NCBI GenBank assembly: GCA_002682825.1
Contig: NOKP01000015.1
Location: 62,001 to 126,000 of the forward strand
Direction: 5' to 3'
Length of the DNA: 64,000 nucleotides
From: Neonectria sp. B-13
Lineage: Eukaryota; Ascomycota; Sordariomycetes; Hypocreales; Nectriaceae
Position 1 is the first letter of the stretch; every line of letters begins with the position of its first letter. The notes under the pieces are model-generated. The model was not told where the DNA came from and did not search any database. It saw only the letters and a list, made by a program, of their open reading frames with translations. Below are positions 24,394-34,072 of this stretch, piece by piece. The position numbers and the translations under genes were made by a program.

Positions 24394-24924
24394 CTTGTTG
24401 GATTTGACGAGGCGTTGCATCATCAAGAGATATCCGGGTTGTGTGGCTTTTTGAACCAGGTCTTTGTGTGCTGGAACTGTTAGCTTTTATGTGTTTTTTG
24501 CGAGCGCAGATGATAAATGCTAACATGTGCCATGCGTCTCAAAGTCTTTCTCACGGGCGGGGTGTGATTCGCGGCGGAGAGGAGTGGGGCGTCGGCGAGA
24601 GGTGGGGCGACGGCGAGAAGTGGAGTAGTCGGAAGCCGGCAGCGGAGGGAAGTGGGACTTGATTTGTCAAGGCCGCATTCACTCATTGCCAAGTGCGGAC
24701 ATGTGTGGGCTGACTTATGATAGCAGCACAGCAGGCTTCTGGCATGAGAAACATGTTTGATCATTTCTCGTTTCGCTCGTGGTGCGGGCAGTAATTGGCG
24801 GTGCATTTAATGGCAACTTGTTCCCCCGAATACAAGCTCTCACATCGCTCAACACAACTGTCAACACCTAACCTCGTCTTGAACCAACCAAACTGGCTAT
24901 TAAAGCGTATTCAACTTGACCCTC
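24394..24924. promoter_or_regulatory. Shared divergent promoter region
   Basis: 531 bases separate the starts of the barrel protein (minus) and the NmrA-like reductase (plus). The centre, about 24555-24660, is rich in G and repeats GGCGAGA-type words. No certain TATA box. Shared regulation is inferred from arrangement only. Confidence 0.4.
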
Positions 24925-25878
24925 ATGACCAAGCTGGTCTCAGTCATTGGCGCCACGGGCATCCAAGGTGGCTCTGTGGTTCGAGCACTCCTCAGCGACG
25001 ATGCTTACACCGTTCGGGCTATAACCAGAAATTCGAACAGCGAGGCAGCCGTCTCACTTCGTGGCTTGGGCGCTGAAGTCGTCGAAGCCGATCTCAACGA
25101 CATACCGTCTCTTCGAAGTGCATTTGCTGGATCCTATGCCATCTTCGCTGCCACCAACTTTTTTGAACCTTTCGCAACTCTTGGCTTAGACAAGGCAATG
25201 GACACGGAATCGACTCAAGGCATCAATTTGGCCAAAGCTGCTGCCGCAACCTCGACCCTCCGCCACTACATCTGGTCGACTCTTCCCAATGCAGGTCAGA
25301 TCAGTCGGGGCGAAGCCTCTATACCGCACTTCGTTTCCAAGAACAAGGTCGACAGCTACATCAGGTCGGACCCAGAATTGTTGTGCAAGACAACCTTTCT
25401 TTGGGTCACCATGTACGCCTCAAATCTACAGTACCCGTTCTACAAGCCATTCCCCGTCCCGACCGCTGGTTCGAACCAGTATGTCCAATTGTTGGCGACT
25501 CCATCGTCAGTACCATTTACTCTGATTGGTGATGCAAAGACCAACGTTGGACTCTTTGCTCGGGCAATCTTGGACCAACCCCAAAAGACTCTTCCGGCTA
25601 GATTTGTCTTGGGGGCGACAGACAAGATGACTGCAGGAGAACTTCTGTCCCTGTGGGCATCGGTCAAGGGAAAGGATGCAGAGTACATCATGGTGGACAA
25701 AAAGACGTACTATAAGTTGTGGCCCGGGTGGGCAGAGTTGATGGACGAGACACACATGTATTGGGATCTGGTTCAGGAAAGAAGCTACTCGGGCGAGGAT
25801 GTCATATTGACAAAGGAAGATTTGGGTATTGTTGGCTTGGTGGATACGGCCACGGCAATAGCGAGCATGGAAGACTAA
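24925..25878 (+). CDS. NmrA-like NAD(P)-binding reductase/regulator
   Basis: A single exon of 317 residues. The start is ATG 24925, giving MTKLVSVIGATGIQGGSVVR; the frame extends nine bases upstream without an ATG. GATGIQGG is the dinucleotide-binding loop. It is followed by a strand/helix series, FAGSYAIFAATNFFEPF, YIWSTLPNAG and a substrate lobe with KNKVDSYIRS, as in NmrA/HSCARG proteins. No Tyr-x-x-x-Lys pair of classical SDRs is seen, as usual for the family. It could be a redox sensor or a small-molecule reductase. A Zn2Cys6 regulator follows 166 bases downstream on the same strand, and a second NmrA-like gene comes after that. Confidence 0.9.
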   Translation: MTKLVSVIGATGIQGGSVVRALLSDDAYTVRAITRNSNSEAAVSLRGLGAEVVEADLNDIPSLRSAFAGSYAIFAATNFFEPFATLGLDKAMDTESTQGINLAKAAAATSTLRHYIWSTLPNAGQISRGEASIPHFVSKNKVDSYIRSDPELLCKTTFLWVTMYASNLQYPFYKPFPVPTAGSNQYVQLLATPSSVPFTLIGDAKTNVGLFARAILDQPQKTLPARFVLGATDKMTAGELLSLWASVKGKDAEYIMVDKKTYYKLWPGWAELMDETHMYWDLVQERSYSGEDVILTKEDLGIVGLVDTATAIASMED

Positions 25879-26044
25879 GTTATCTGGTTGACAATTAATT
25901 AAGAGTGATGACTTTGTACCATGTACCTTGAATTTGTAATCAGCATGAGAATTGCCCCACTCCAACCCAACACCCGCTTCCCTTCCCTGCCGAAACTGAA
26001 ACCCGTTCCAGCAAACTCGCTCAGCCTCGCCTACCTGTGTTAAC

Positions 26045-27652
26045 ATGTCGCTCCGCAAAACATCATGTACCGCCTGCGTCTCAGCCAAGAGGCGCTGCGA
26101 CCGTGAGATACCAACATGCCGTCGCTGCGCCCAGAAGTCGGTTCAGTGTGAATACCCTTACCCTTTGGCCCCACAGTCAAACGCATCACCGCCGCCACCG
26201 CAAGATGACCCTACACTGGCCCTGCCAATTTCTTCGGGGCAATGGGGATGGATGAACAACACGCCCATATTGGATACCGTAGGCGAAATCGGTCTGGGCG
26301 ATTACGGCATGGCAACTATGGCTGGCCTGGCCGGTTCTCCGTTAGACCTGTCGTGGGACACGCAACATCTATCTGAACCGCCAGACCTGCAACCCACATT
26401 TGATGTGGAGACAAACCTCCAAGATGAGACCTTTGAATCCCTACTTGGGCCTTGGTTAGATAAACGCACCAGCACCGGCACCAGAAGCAGGCGCGTGAGC
26501 GAGGCTCGGGGATATAGCCAAGTCTCAACACATCGCCGCAGGCGGGACCATCGAAACAGCCAAAGAAGGAGACAAAATATGCTGTCCACTTTCACCATCA
26601 CCCGACCACTATCAACACTCGATATATGGCCACGAGGACGCGACGTCGAGACTTGGAACTTTTGTGCGAGAGAACTCACATCCTTCGTCACCTCATTCGC
26701 AGCAACCGGGTCGAGTCCATTCATCCTACACCCTGCTCTTCAACTCCGCAGCAAACCTCACGCCCACCTACACAGCTCCCTCCAAAGAGCCCTTGGTGTC
26801 TGCGCTGCCTACAGTACACTGGGTGGTTCGAACCAGCATTTCTTTGCGCAATTGCTCGAAACTGAGGTTCAGCAGCTCATTGAGTCCTCCAAATTTGGGA
26901 ACACACTAGCCATCAATCTGTCAATCTCAGAAACTCATGGAGGTAGATCCAACGGCGCCCTTTTCGCCTTTCGAGAAGGTCTTGTCCGCTTACAGACCAT
27001 GACACTGTACCAGATCATTGGACTATTCGGCAACGATGTCCGGCGACAACATACTGCCAAACAGCACGATGCTTTGATGGCGTCTTGGACAAGAGAGTTG
27101 CTACTTCAAATCCAAGTCCTTGAGCTACAGTCGAAGGGGGTTTCTTCATCGCCTTCAACATCGTCTGCATCTTCCAGCCTCAGCACACCTGAATTGGACA
27201 ACGCTCAGTATCATTATTTTCTCGAAGATGAATCTCTCCCCAATTCGCAACCATTTTTATGGAACATACCGTTACAAGAAGAGGAGATGATAAGCGCATA
27301 TAGAACGATTCTCGTGTCATATCTGATTCGATCGGTCTATTCAGCAATGGCATATCAAACATGCACTCTACTCGCGGAAATGGGAGCTATGCCGGTTCTT
27401 GTACCTCAGGACGGGCAGCAAAAACACAACCAACTGGGCAGTGTTTCTCGGCAAGAGCTGTGGAGAGAGGTACGAAATGATGCGGAAACAGAAGGGTTAT
27501 TAAATACGCAGAGACAAACCATCCCATATCACAATTTTGTCGACCTATGGAATCGACAAAACTGGATTCCGGGACTGGAAGGATATGACCGCTTTACCGT
27601 TCTTTTACTGGTAGCATGTAAAGGCGTCGGCATTGTAAAGTGTCAAGAATAA
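26045..27652 (+). CDS. Zn2Cys6 transcription factor
   Basis: An uninterrupted frame of 535 residues starting MSLRKTSCTACVSAKRRCDR. The binuclear zinc cluster is complete: C-x2-C-x6-C-x6-C-x2-C-x6-C between residues 8 and 35. A proline-rich linker and an acidic middle follow. The fungal regulator-like domain begins near ELTSFVTSFAATGSSPFILH, with alternating hydrophobic helices and a Ser-rich loop around residue 360. A block of Arg-rich sequence (about residues 140-180) breaks the usual pattern; an unrecognised intron there is possible because the stretch has splice-like words. It should bind CGG-type sites and regulate nearby or distant genes. Its place between two NmrA-like genes makes it a candidate local regulator. 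Confidence 0.85.
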   Translation: MSLRKTSCTACVSAKRRCDREIPTCRRCAQKSVQCEYPYPLAPQSNASPPPPQDDPTLALPISSGQWGWMNNTPILDTVGEIGLGDYGMATMAGLAGSPLDLSWDTQHLSEPPDLQPTFDVETNLQDETFESLLGPWLDKRTSTGTRSRRVSEARGYSQVSTHRRRRDHRNSQRRRQNMLSTFTITRPLSTLDIWPRGRDVETWNFCARELTSFVTSFAATGSSPFILHPALQLRSKPHAHLHSSLQRALGVCAAYSTLGGSNQHFFAQLLETEVQQLIESSKFGNTLAINLSISETHGGRSNGALFAFREGLVRLQTMTLYQIIGLFGNDVRRQHTAKQHDALMASWTRELLLQIQVLELQSKGVSSSPSTSSASSSLSTPELDNAQYHYFLEDESLPNSQPFLWNIPLQEEEMISAYRTILVSYLIRSVYSAMAYQTCTLLAEMGAMPVLVPQDGQQKHNQLGSVSRQELWREVRNDAETEGLLNTQRQTIPYHNFVDLWNRQNWIPGLEGYDRFTVLLLVACKGVGIVKCQE

Positions 27653-28259
27653 GTAACTTGAAAAACCTGTATTAGGAGTCCGATGGAAACTCCTGGGAAA
27701 CAAACTCCTACTTAGGAATGTGATGGCAGATATATGTTTCAAGAATGGAGCGCTGTGGGGCACACACGATCTTCTCATAGCTACGGATAAGGTGAATGAA
27801 AGAACAGAAAGGATCGACGCAGCTTGCCCTGGGCCTCCGTCTCTGCCTTGGTGCCTACCCTTTATAGAGCACTCCACTGAACAACCTCGACGATGACGGC
27901 AAAGGCAAATGAGGAGCCCCAGAAGCTTGGCTTCCCCGCTGTTGCAGTGGAGGGAATCACGACATCAAAAGACGGGGAAGGCAGAGGGCTAAATTCTCCC
28001 GAACGGACTTAGTTGCACTTCCAACGAAAGCCCCACATTACCCCTCCGTCATTTGACACTACGAAGGCGACTTGCGGGAAATAATATCTATATAGCACAG
28101 CCTGCCAGTCTTGTTGTCCTACGAGTGATGACTGTGAGTCGGCTGCAAGTTTATCAACCACAATATCGGTTGTAAGAACAAAGAGTAGCCAATTATCAGA
28201 TCTGCAGACAGGCGATTTGAAGCTCGAGTACCCGGAGCAACATTACCGGCCAGCCCAAC
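27653..28259. other. Intergenic, nothing recognised
   Basis: About 600 bases between two plus-strand genes. They hold the regulator's 3' end and the promoter of the second NmrA-like gene. ATATCTATATAG near 28085-28096 is a weak TATA candidate. Confidence 0.5.
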
Positions 28260-29282
28260 ATGGCCCCTCTCAGCAAGAAGGTACTCGTCCTTGGTGCAAC
28301 GGGGGTGATTGGCAAGTTCCTATTGAGCGCCCTCATCAACGCCAAAGACAACTTCGAGCGCATTGGCGTCTTCACATCTGCCCAGACACTAGCAGATAAG
28401 ACAGAGTTGATTGAGTCGTTCAGGTCTCGGGGGGTAGACGTCATAACGGGGGACCTGAACAACGACGATGATGTCTTGGGCGCATACAAAGGTATGATTG
28501 GTCTTTCGGCATATCGTCTTCTTTTCTTTTCGGTTCTCCATGAACCCGTGCTAACAGTTCCAGGCTTTGATACAGTCGTCTCGGCCGTGGGACGCTCCGT
28601 TATCGATAAACAAGTCAACTTGATCGCACTGGCAGAACAATCTCCAAGCATTGTCCGCTTTGTCCCATCTGAATACGGCACCGATATCGCATATAACGCG
28701 CTCTCAGCTACCGAAGTGCCTCATCAGCAGAAGCTTAAAGTGCGCGCCTTTATAGAATCCGATGCCATCCGCCGCTTGGCACACACATATCTCGTCACCG
28801 GTCCATTCGCTGATCTTTACGTCGGTTCTATGGCTAGTGAGCCGCAGATAGGGAGCTTCGATATTGCAGCGCGGGAAGCGACACTTTTGGGAGACGGCAC
28901 AGGTCGAGTTGGGTTGACAACAATGCGGGATGTGGGACGGCTACTAATCGCCGTGTTGAAACACCCTGAAATTTGCGATGGCAACGCAATCAGGGTAAAC
29001 TCACTGATTACGACTCCGAGCGAGATCCTGGCTGAGTTTCAGAGGCAGACTGACAGCAAGTGGACAGTCAAGTACACGTCTCTTGACGAGCTGCGGAGGC
29101 TTGAGTCTGTGGCTTGGGAAAGAGATAATCCGCGTGCGACCGGCTATACGCTGCGGAGAATCTGGACGGAGGGTGGGACTCTTTATGACGAGACGGATAA
29201 TGAGGCCATTGGTATGACAAAAATGGATACTCTAGAGACGGTGGTGCAGGAGGCTGTTATAGGAAGACTTGGACAAATCTAG
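28260..29282 (+). CDS. NmrA-like/isoflavone-reductase family protein
   Basis: One 72-nt intron (28492-28563) has clean signals and splits a glycine codon; it keeps the frame open, so it is easily missed. Spliced length is 316 residues. MAPLSKKVLVLGATGVIGKF carries the GxxGxxG motif, followed by DVITGDLNNDDDVLGAYKGF, TVVSAVGRSV, RFVPSEYGTD and a lysine region (HQQKLKVRAFIE). The order fits the isoflavone-reductase/pinoresinol-reductase/NmrA group, where the Lys in this region acts in catalysis. An NAD(P)H-dependent reductase of a small aromatic or quinone compound is more likely than a pure regulator, but substrate is unknown. It converges on the dehydrogenase gene, with 136 bases between the stops. 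Confidence 0.88.
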   Translation: MAPLSKKVLVLGATGVIGKFLLSALINAKDNFERIGVFTSAQTLADKTELIESFRSRGVDVITGDLNNDDDVLGAYKGMIGLSAYRLLFFSVLHEPVLTVPGFDTVVSAVGRSVIDKQVNLIALAEQSPSIVRFVPSEYGTDIAYNALSATEVPHQQKLKVRAFIESDAIRRLAHTYLVTGPFADLYVGSMASEPQIGSFDIAAREATLLGDGTGRVGLTTMRDVGRLLIAVLKHPEICDGNAIRVNSLITTPSEILAEFQRQTDSKWTVKYTSLDELRRLESVAWERDNPRATGYTLRRIWTEGGTLYDETDNEAIGMTKMDTLETVVQEAVIGRLGQI

Positions 29283-29418
29283 GGTAGCCTAAATGATTTG
29301 CGTTGAAGGGGACGTTATTCCTAGGCTTGTAAATGAGCGAACGGATGCCACATTTTTACCGCCAACGCATGGTGAAATTGTTGCTACGGGATGAAAACAC
29401 CTTTGTCATATCGAATGA

Positions 29419-30453
29419 CTACGCTCTAGCTCTATCTTCTTGAAGCGTACCGAGAATGAAGCCGTTTATGTTCTCCTGCAACACCCTCTGGTAGTTTGCC
29501 GTGGTCTCTCCACCAATCCATGCCGTATGTGGTGTTACCACCAGGTTCAATCCCTTAGCCTCGGTGCTCAGAAGAGGGCTTGTCTTAGACGAGGCAGGTT
29601 CCGTAGCAAATACATCTACGCCGGCACCGCCAATGTCGCCCATCTTGAGGGCCGTGAACAGAGCGTCTTCGTTCACCACGCCCCCCCGCGACACGTTAAC
29701 CAGAACAGCGTCTTGAGGCATTACGGCGAACTCAGGTCCGGAAAGCAGATTCAGTGTATCGGGAGTCCGAGGGCAACACACAAAAACCACGCTGGCCGTC
29801 TCCAGTGCAATGTCAAAAGGGACCCTGCCCTCAGACGCCGGGGCTCTTTTACGCGCTGCAACGATAGCCTTCATGCCCAAAGCCGTACAAAGCTCGGCGA
29901 CTCTCTTCCCTACGGCACCGTGGCCGATGATGGCCACCGTCTCGTCCCGGCACGCCCTAGGCGGCCTCTCAGCTATGAAGGCGCTGCGCATCAAGTTCCC
30001 ATGCTGGGACCATTCTCCAGCAAGTAGGCCCCGCATGGTTGGCATTATGCTACGGCGCGCGGCAAAGTACATGGCAATGGCATGCTCAGCGACGGTATCG
30101 TTGTTGCAGTTGGGGCTGCTGAGGACGCGAATGCCGCGCTGGTTGCAAGCGGCAAGGTCAATCGAGTCGGTGCCGGCGGCCAAGGCGACGATCAGCTTGA
30201 GCCTGGGGCATATTTGGGCGGAGAGGTTGTCTGTCCGTAGTGGAATGGCGGTGGTGATGAGGATGTCGGCGTCTCGAATGCGCGCGGGGAGTTCGGCCGC
30301 GGTGGTTTTGTCATAGATGGTCAGGGAGAATGTGTGAGGGGATGGGAGGCTCAGCGAGGGCGGCAGTGGCGTGAAAAAGGTCTCGAGTGCGACGATGTTG
30401 AAATGAGTTGGCGCGGTGAACGAGGACGGCGACGGTGGCTTGATGGTGGGCAT
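29419..30453 (-). CDS. D-isomer-specific 2-hydroxyacid dehydrogenase
   Basis: A single exon of 344 residues. The NAD-binding core has VAIIGHGAVGKRVAELC (GxGxxG) and a downstream basic segment (AARKRAP) that often goes with NADPH preference. The catalytic triad of the family is visible: Arg in VNVSRGGVVNEDA, Glu in DVFATEPA and His in VVTPHTAWIGG. Residues ALAAGTDSIDLAACNQRGIRV form the usual substrate loop. It interconverts a 2-keto acid and a D-2-hydroxy acid (glycerate, glyoxylate or a larger acid) in the cytosol. It ends the run of enzymes around the Zn2Cys6 regulator. Length and motifs are complete, with no sign of decay. Confidence 0.95.
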   Translation of the reverse strand: MPTIKPPSPSSFTAPTHFNIVALETFFTPLPPSLSLPSPHTFSLTIYDKTTAAELPARIRDADILITTAIPLRTDNLSAQICPRLKLIVALAAGTDSIDLAACNQRGIRVLSSPNCNNDTVAEHAIAMYFAARRSIMPTMRGLLAGEWSQHGNLMRSAFIAERPPRACRDETVAIIGHGAVGKRVAELCTALGMKAIVAARKRAPASEGRVPFDIALETASVVFVCCPRTPDTLNLLSGPEFAVMPQDAVLVNVSRGGVVNEDALFTALKMGDIGGAGVDVFATEPASSKTSPLLSTEAKGLNLVVTPHTAWIGGETTANYQRVLQENINGFILGTLQEDRARA

Positions 30454-30524
30454 GGTGCTGGTCTGAGACGAGTGTTGTTGGAGTATCGTGAGTGATGGGT
30501 CGGAACCTTGAACGAGACGATGGC

Positions 30525-30986
30525 TTAATTGCTCTGCATCTTTTTACGAGCTTGATGCGTCTCGATGTTGCATGCAGGAATACCGATGGTCGGTAAGAAA
30601 CCAACCCCGCTTCGGCCGGCCTTACTTCGTAGACTAGATTGTCGGACATGTCCACTTGTTCCGTAACTTGGCCGATCTTTGGTTATCGCTGCGGCTTTTA
30701 TTAATCCGGAAATGTCATCTCCACTTGGGCCCTCTCTATAGCAAGTGGACTTGTGGAGAAGAACCGATGGCCGGTGTAGGATCACGAGGCCGCGTGCTGT
30801 GGAGAAGTCGATGGGCTCGTGGCGCGATGAAGCTTGGCTGTAAAGTCTGCCCCAGGACCGCAGCCGATTCTCCATGCTGGCCAACCAGTCTTCCCAAGTC
30901 GGGTTGGGCGGCATAGCCTCGCGTTGAGAGTGCACGTGCAACATGTCGGACAGAAGTTCATGGCATGACAGGCAGAAACTAAACAT
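30525..30986 (-). pseudogene. Relic of a fungal transcription-factor regulatory domain
   Basis: The minus-strand frame reads FSFCLSCHELLSDMLHVHSQ, then TWEDWLASMENRLRSWGRLY, IDFSTARGLVILHRPSVLLH and GLIKAAAITK. This matches the middle part of the fungal-specific regulatory domain of Zn2Cys6 proteins, with the LxxLHRPS and AAxxITK-type helices. No zinc cluster, start or full domain is attached, and the frame soon turns to unrelated sequence on both sides. I read it as the remains of a degraded gene rather than a short functional protein. It may be related to the neighbouring cluster's history. Confidence 0.5.
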
Positions 30987-32682
30987 TAATGGCTTTGTTC
31001 AACGCCCACTCAAGAGGCACCCACTCTTCATCGGGTGGAAGCCCCTTGTGACGCACGCAGCCCCAGGAAACAAGTGACAGTTCAAGGTCCAAGAACAGCC
31101 CGCTGTCCACGATACACTTCAAACTGGGTTGGAACGGCCTGCAGTTGGCACGAAGAGGAGCGAAGCTATGATTTGGGATGAGAGTCAAAAGAAGGCCGCT
31201 TTTTACATTAGCAAACAAGATCGGGCTTCACGACTACCAAGTCCTCGAATGCCTCAGGCGAGGGCTTGTATCCGTTGCGGCACTACGACATCTCGCCTCC
31301 CTAGGACTCCATTGTCAGCATATCCTAGTCTCCATCCTGTTTCGAGTTAGGAGTGTTTACTTACATTACAGGTCTCTCCCTTAGTAGGACCCCCCTTGGC
31401 TGCAAAGACCCTGATAGTCGTCACCCATACAGGCGCTCCCGGGACCGAGACCCCCTACTTCCTCTATCCGCGCGATGACCTGGTAGCCAGTTGCGCACAG
31501 AGCATTACAGAAACCGGTATAGCAGCTATCTCCAGACTCGAGGCATATTTGATCCTAATTTGGAAAGTTTCCTCGTCTTCGTAACTAACCCACTGGGACA
31601 AAGAACAATTCACAGTCAGCTTTCGGACAGACTAGGATCGACGGAGACAAGTTTTAATAGGCACTACGTACTTGATTGGAGTCTCATGTCACCTATCTGA
31701 CAGCTGCTTCCACACCAAACTCTTCTTGGACATTTTTCTCATCTCGGATCCGTTCGGTCTCAGCTAATGTGAGCATGCCACATTGGAAGCACTAACACCA
31801 GCTCTCCAGAGGAGGAGGAGGGCTTTATCGACTGGATAAGGTTTGTGTGAGATCCTGAAGGTCGAGTTAGCGTGGCTCTTGATCAATGACGGCGTACAAG
31901 GGACACAATCGAATTACTCAACTTACCTTGCGTAGGGCTTGGCGAACTTGTTGTCTTAGGTGTTGCTTGCTATTGCTTTTAGGCACACTACGAAATGGTG
32001 GCATTGGTACGGTTGTGGTCAAACAAGGAATGTATGGCGCCGTGGACGAATGCTAAATGCTCGCCGCTGAGGTGTAGCGATGGGCCAAATCCCAACACCA
32101 CACTACGTACCGTCGATGACGGCCTCGTGGGGTGCCGACGTTTCTTCCGAGAAAACTCAGTAGTCCGGGGCCGTGATGATCTAGGGATGAACATCCGTCC
32201 CCATTGAGCCGAAAACACGACCGGCAAATTGGAAGAGAGTTAGTCTAGTATCCAGTGTCTCCAATTTCACCGTAACCTAGTCTACATTACAGCTTCGGCT
32301 GCCGGGTTTGCTGAGTCGTATTCCCGACTTTGAGAGGACCGGACCTGTCCACGGCTCATTACCGACGTCGATGCTTACCCCGCATTTCATTTCACCCACA
32401 CTCAGAGTAGAGTATGGAGTAGCTTGCTTTAGTTGAGAACTAACTTGACCTTTCGGCTACCGGGTAGGCTAATGGGGCGTAGTCTATCATCTAATAGGTC
32501 CAGAGCCTAGAATGTCTTTAGTTGCTCGCTACCCATCTTAGCTCTCCTCTCCTATCCCTCGTGATCACCCGATATCCGACATTTTTAGTAGAAAACTATC
32601 ATCTGTTCTCATCCTCATAGAGTCTAGCCCTGCCTACAAGACAGCTTGTCATGTCGGACAGAAAGAGAGGTTGATCACTACG

Positions 32683-32688
32683 TATAAG
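32683..32688 (+). promoter_or_regulatory. TATA-like element of the alpha/beta hydrolase gene
   Basis: TATAAG lies about 105 bases upstream of the start at 32788. Position is right for a core promoter; the match is incomplete. Confidence 0.35.
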
Positions 32689-32787
32689 TAGACCATAGAA
32701 AAGTATCTTGATAGCATTTAAAAATCTCACAACTCCACCCATCCGATATCTTACAACTCCACCTATTCACTTTACGACGGTCCAGCC

Positions 32788-33661
32788 ATGGTCAGCCCCA
32801 AGCCCATCATCATGTTCGCCCCCGGCGCCTGGCATACCCCTGACTGCTTCGATCTCGTACAAGACGCGCTCCACGCCCGAGGCTGGTCCACAGAGGCCGT
32901 CAGTTACCCATCTGTCGGCGCTGAGCCGCCGACTAAGGGTCTTGACGATGATGCTACAGCCCTTCGCGCAGCTCTTGAACGCGCCTGTGATATGGGAAAG
33001 AAGATTATACTTGTTGTACATTCATATGGTGGACTTGTCGGCGCCAATGCCGTCCGGGGCTTAGGCTATCAGCAGCGCCTCAAGCAGGAACTAGCTGGTG
33101 GTATAATCATGTTTGTCTATTTGGCCGCCTTTGTTACTCCGCTTGGTAAAAGTATCAAGGACATGCTGGGCGGGCAACTTTTGCCATGGATGAATGTTCA
33201 AGTATGTGTTACTCCTGGGCAGTGATGCTGCTCTTGGCTTCTACGCCTTAACTAAGAAATCGAAACAAGGCTTACCTATAGTGAAACAGGGAAACTATGT
33301 ATATGCAGATACACCAGAGGATATCTTCTATCACGACATGAGCTCAGAAGCACAGAAGAAGGCCATAGGCGCGCTGAAACACCAGTCTGCAGCTGTTTTC
33401 ACCGACGCTGTTACCTACGAGCCTTGGCTTGACATTCAGTGTATGTACTTCTTCTGCGATGACGACAAAGCTCTGCCGCTGCCTGTACAGCGCCAAATGG
33501 CAAAACTGCTGGGTCCGAGCGCAGTGACGTTTCATTCCACGGCCTCGCATTCCCCTTTTATGTCGCAGGTTGGGGATGTCGTTAAGGGTCTCGAGTATGC
33601 TGCGGATCAAGGTCAAGAAAGGGAGAGAGCTAGGTTCGCCCAGAAATCTGATGCAACTTGA
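32788..33661 (+). CDS. Alpha/beta hydrolase (AB hydrolase-6 type)
   Basis: Two exons (32788-33201 and 33290-33661; 88-nt intron 33202-33289) give 261 residues. The start sits in a good context (GCCATGG). KPIIMFAPGAWHTPDCFDLV provides the oxyanion loop after strand 3. ILVVHSYGGLVGANAVRGL is the nucleophile elbow with Ser79; the first Gly of the usual GxSxG is Val here, as in many members of this group. A later Asp in YFFCDDDKALPLP and His in STASHSPFMSQ complete the triad. Without a signal peptide it should be cytosolic. Substrates of this group range from esters to lactones, so the role is open. Confidence 0.9.
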
Positions 33662-34072
33662 CAACTGAACAGGTGGGGAATTCATTTGTTATTATTTCTA
33701 TGTCCAGCTATATTTTAGCTTGCTGAATTTGTCCCATTGCAGTTACGTGACGCAATGTTAGTTGAAAACATCTCCGCCAAGTGTCGTTGAACGGGTAGTA
33801 AATGATTGGATCTTAAAAGCTCGTTTAACGCAGAACTGATAATATAACGGTCAGAAGACACGATCATCATACTGTCCTTTGGGAGTACGACACATTTGTC
33901 CGTTGTCAGACTAGGGTGGGCCACGAGACATGCCGGACACAGGGACCCTGAAGGTACCCCGTTCCAAGCTTTAATACTTGAGGGGTTATCCACCAATGAG
34001 GGCAAAAGAAACGTGCTTTACGAGAAGAAAAAAACCGAAGTGCAATTGTGGATCTAAGATGCTACAATACAG
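33662..34072. other. Convergent intergenic spacer, nothing recognised
   Basis: 411 bases between the 3' ends of the hydrolase gene and the large GHKL gene. Expected to hold two poly(A) regions; no other feature seen. Confidence 0.6.

Larger units (their letters stand above)
30454..32787. other. Intergenic region with a regulator relic
   Basis: About 2.3 kb. The part next to the dehydrogenase holds a decayed fungal regulator fragment, listed separately. The rest is AT-rich and broken by stops. A short word TTCGGCTRCCGGGTW occurs twice, at about 32294 and 32452, and may mark an old repeat. No intact gene was found. Confidence 0.55.

Noticed and set aside
29440..30316. Plus-strand frames opposite the hydroxyacid dehydrogenase
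   Set aside because: Antisense shadows; the minus-strand product has intact cofactor loop and catalytic residues.
32290..32466. Transposon ends suggested by a twice-occurring TTCGGCTRCCGGGTW word
   Set aside because: Both copies are in the same orientation, no transposase remnant is nearby, and the word is short.
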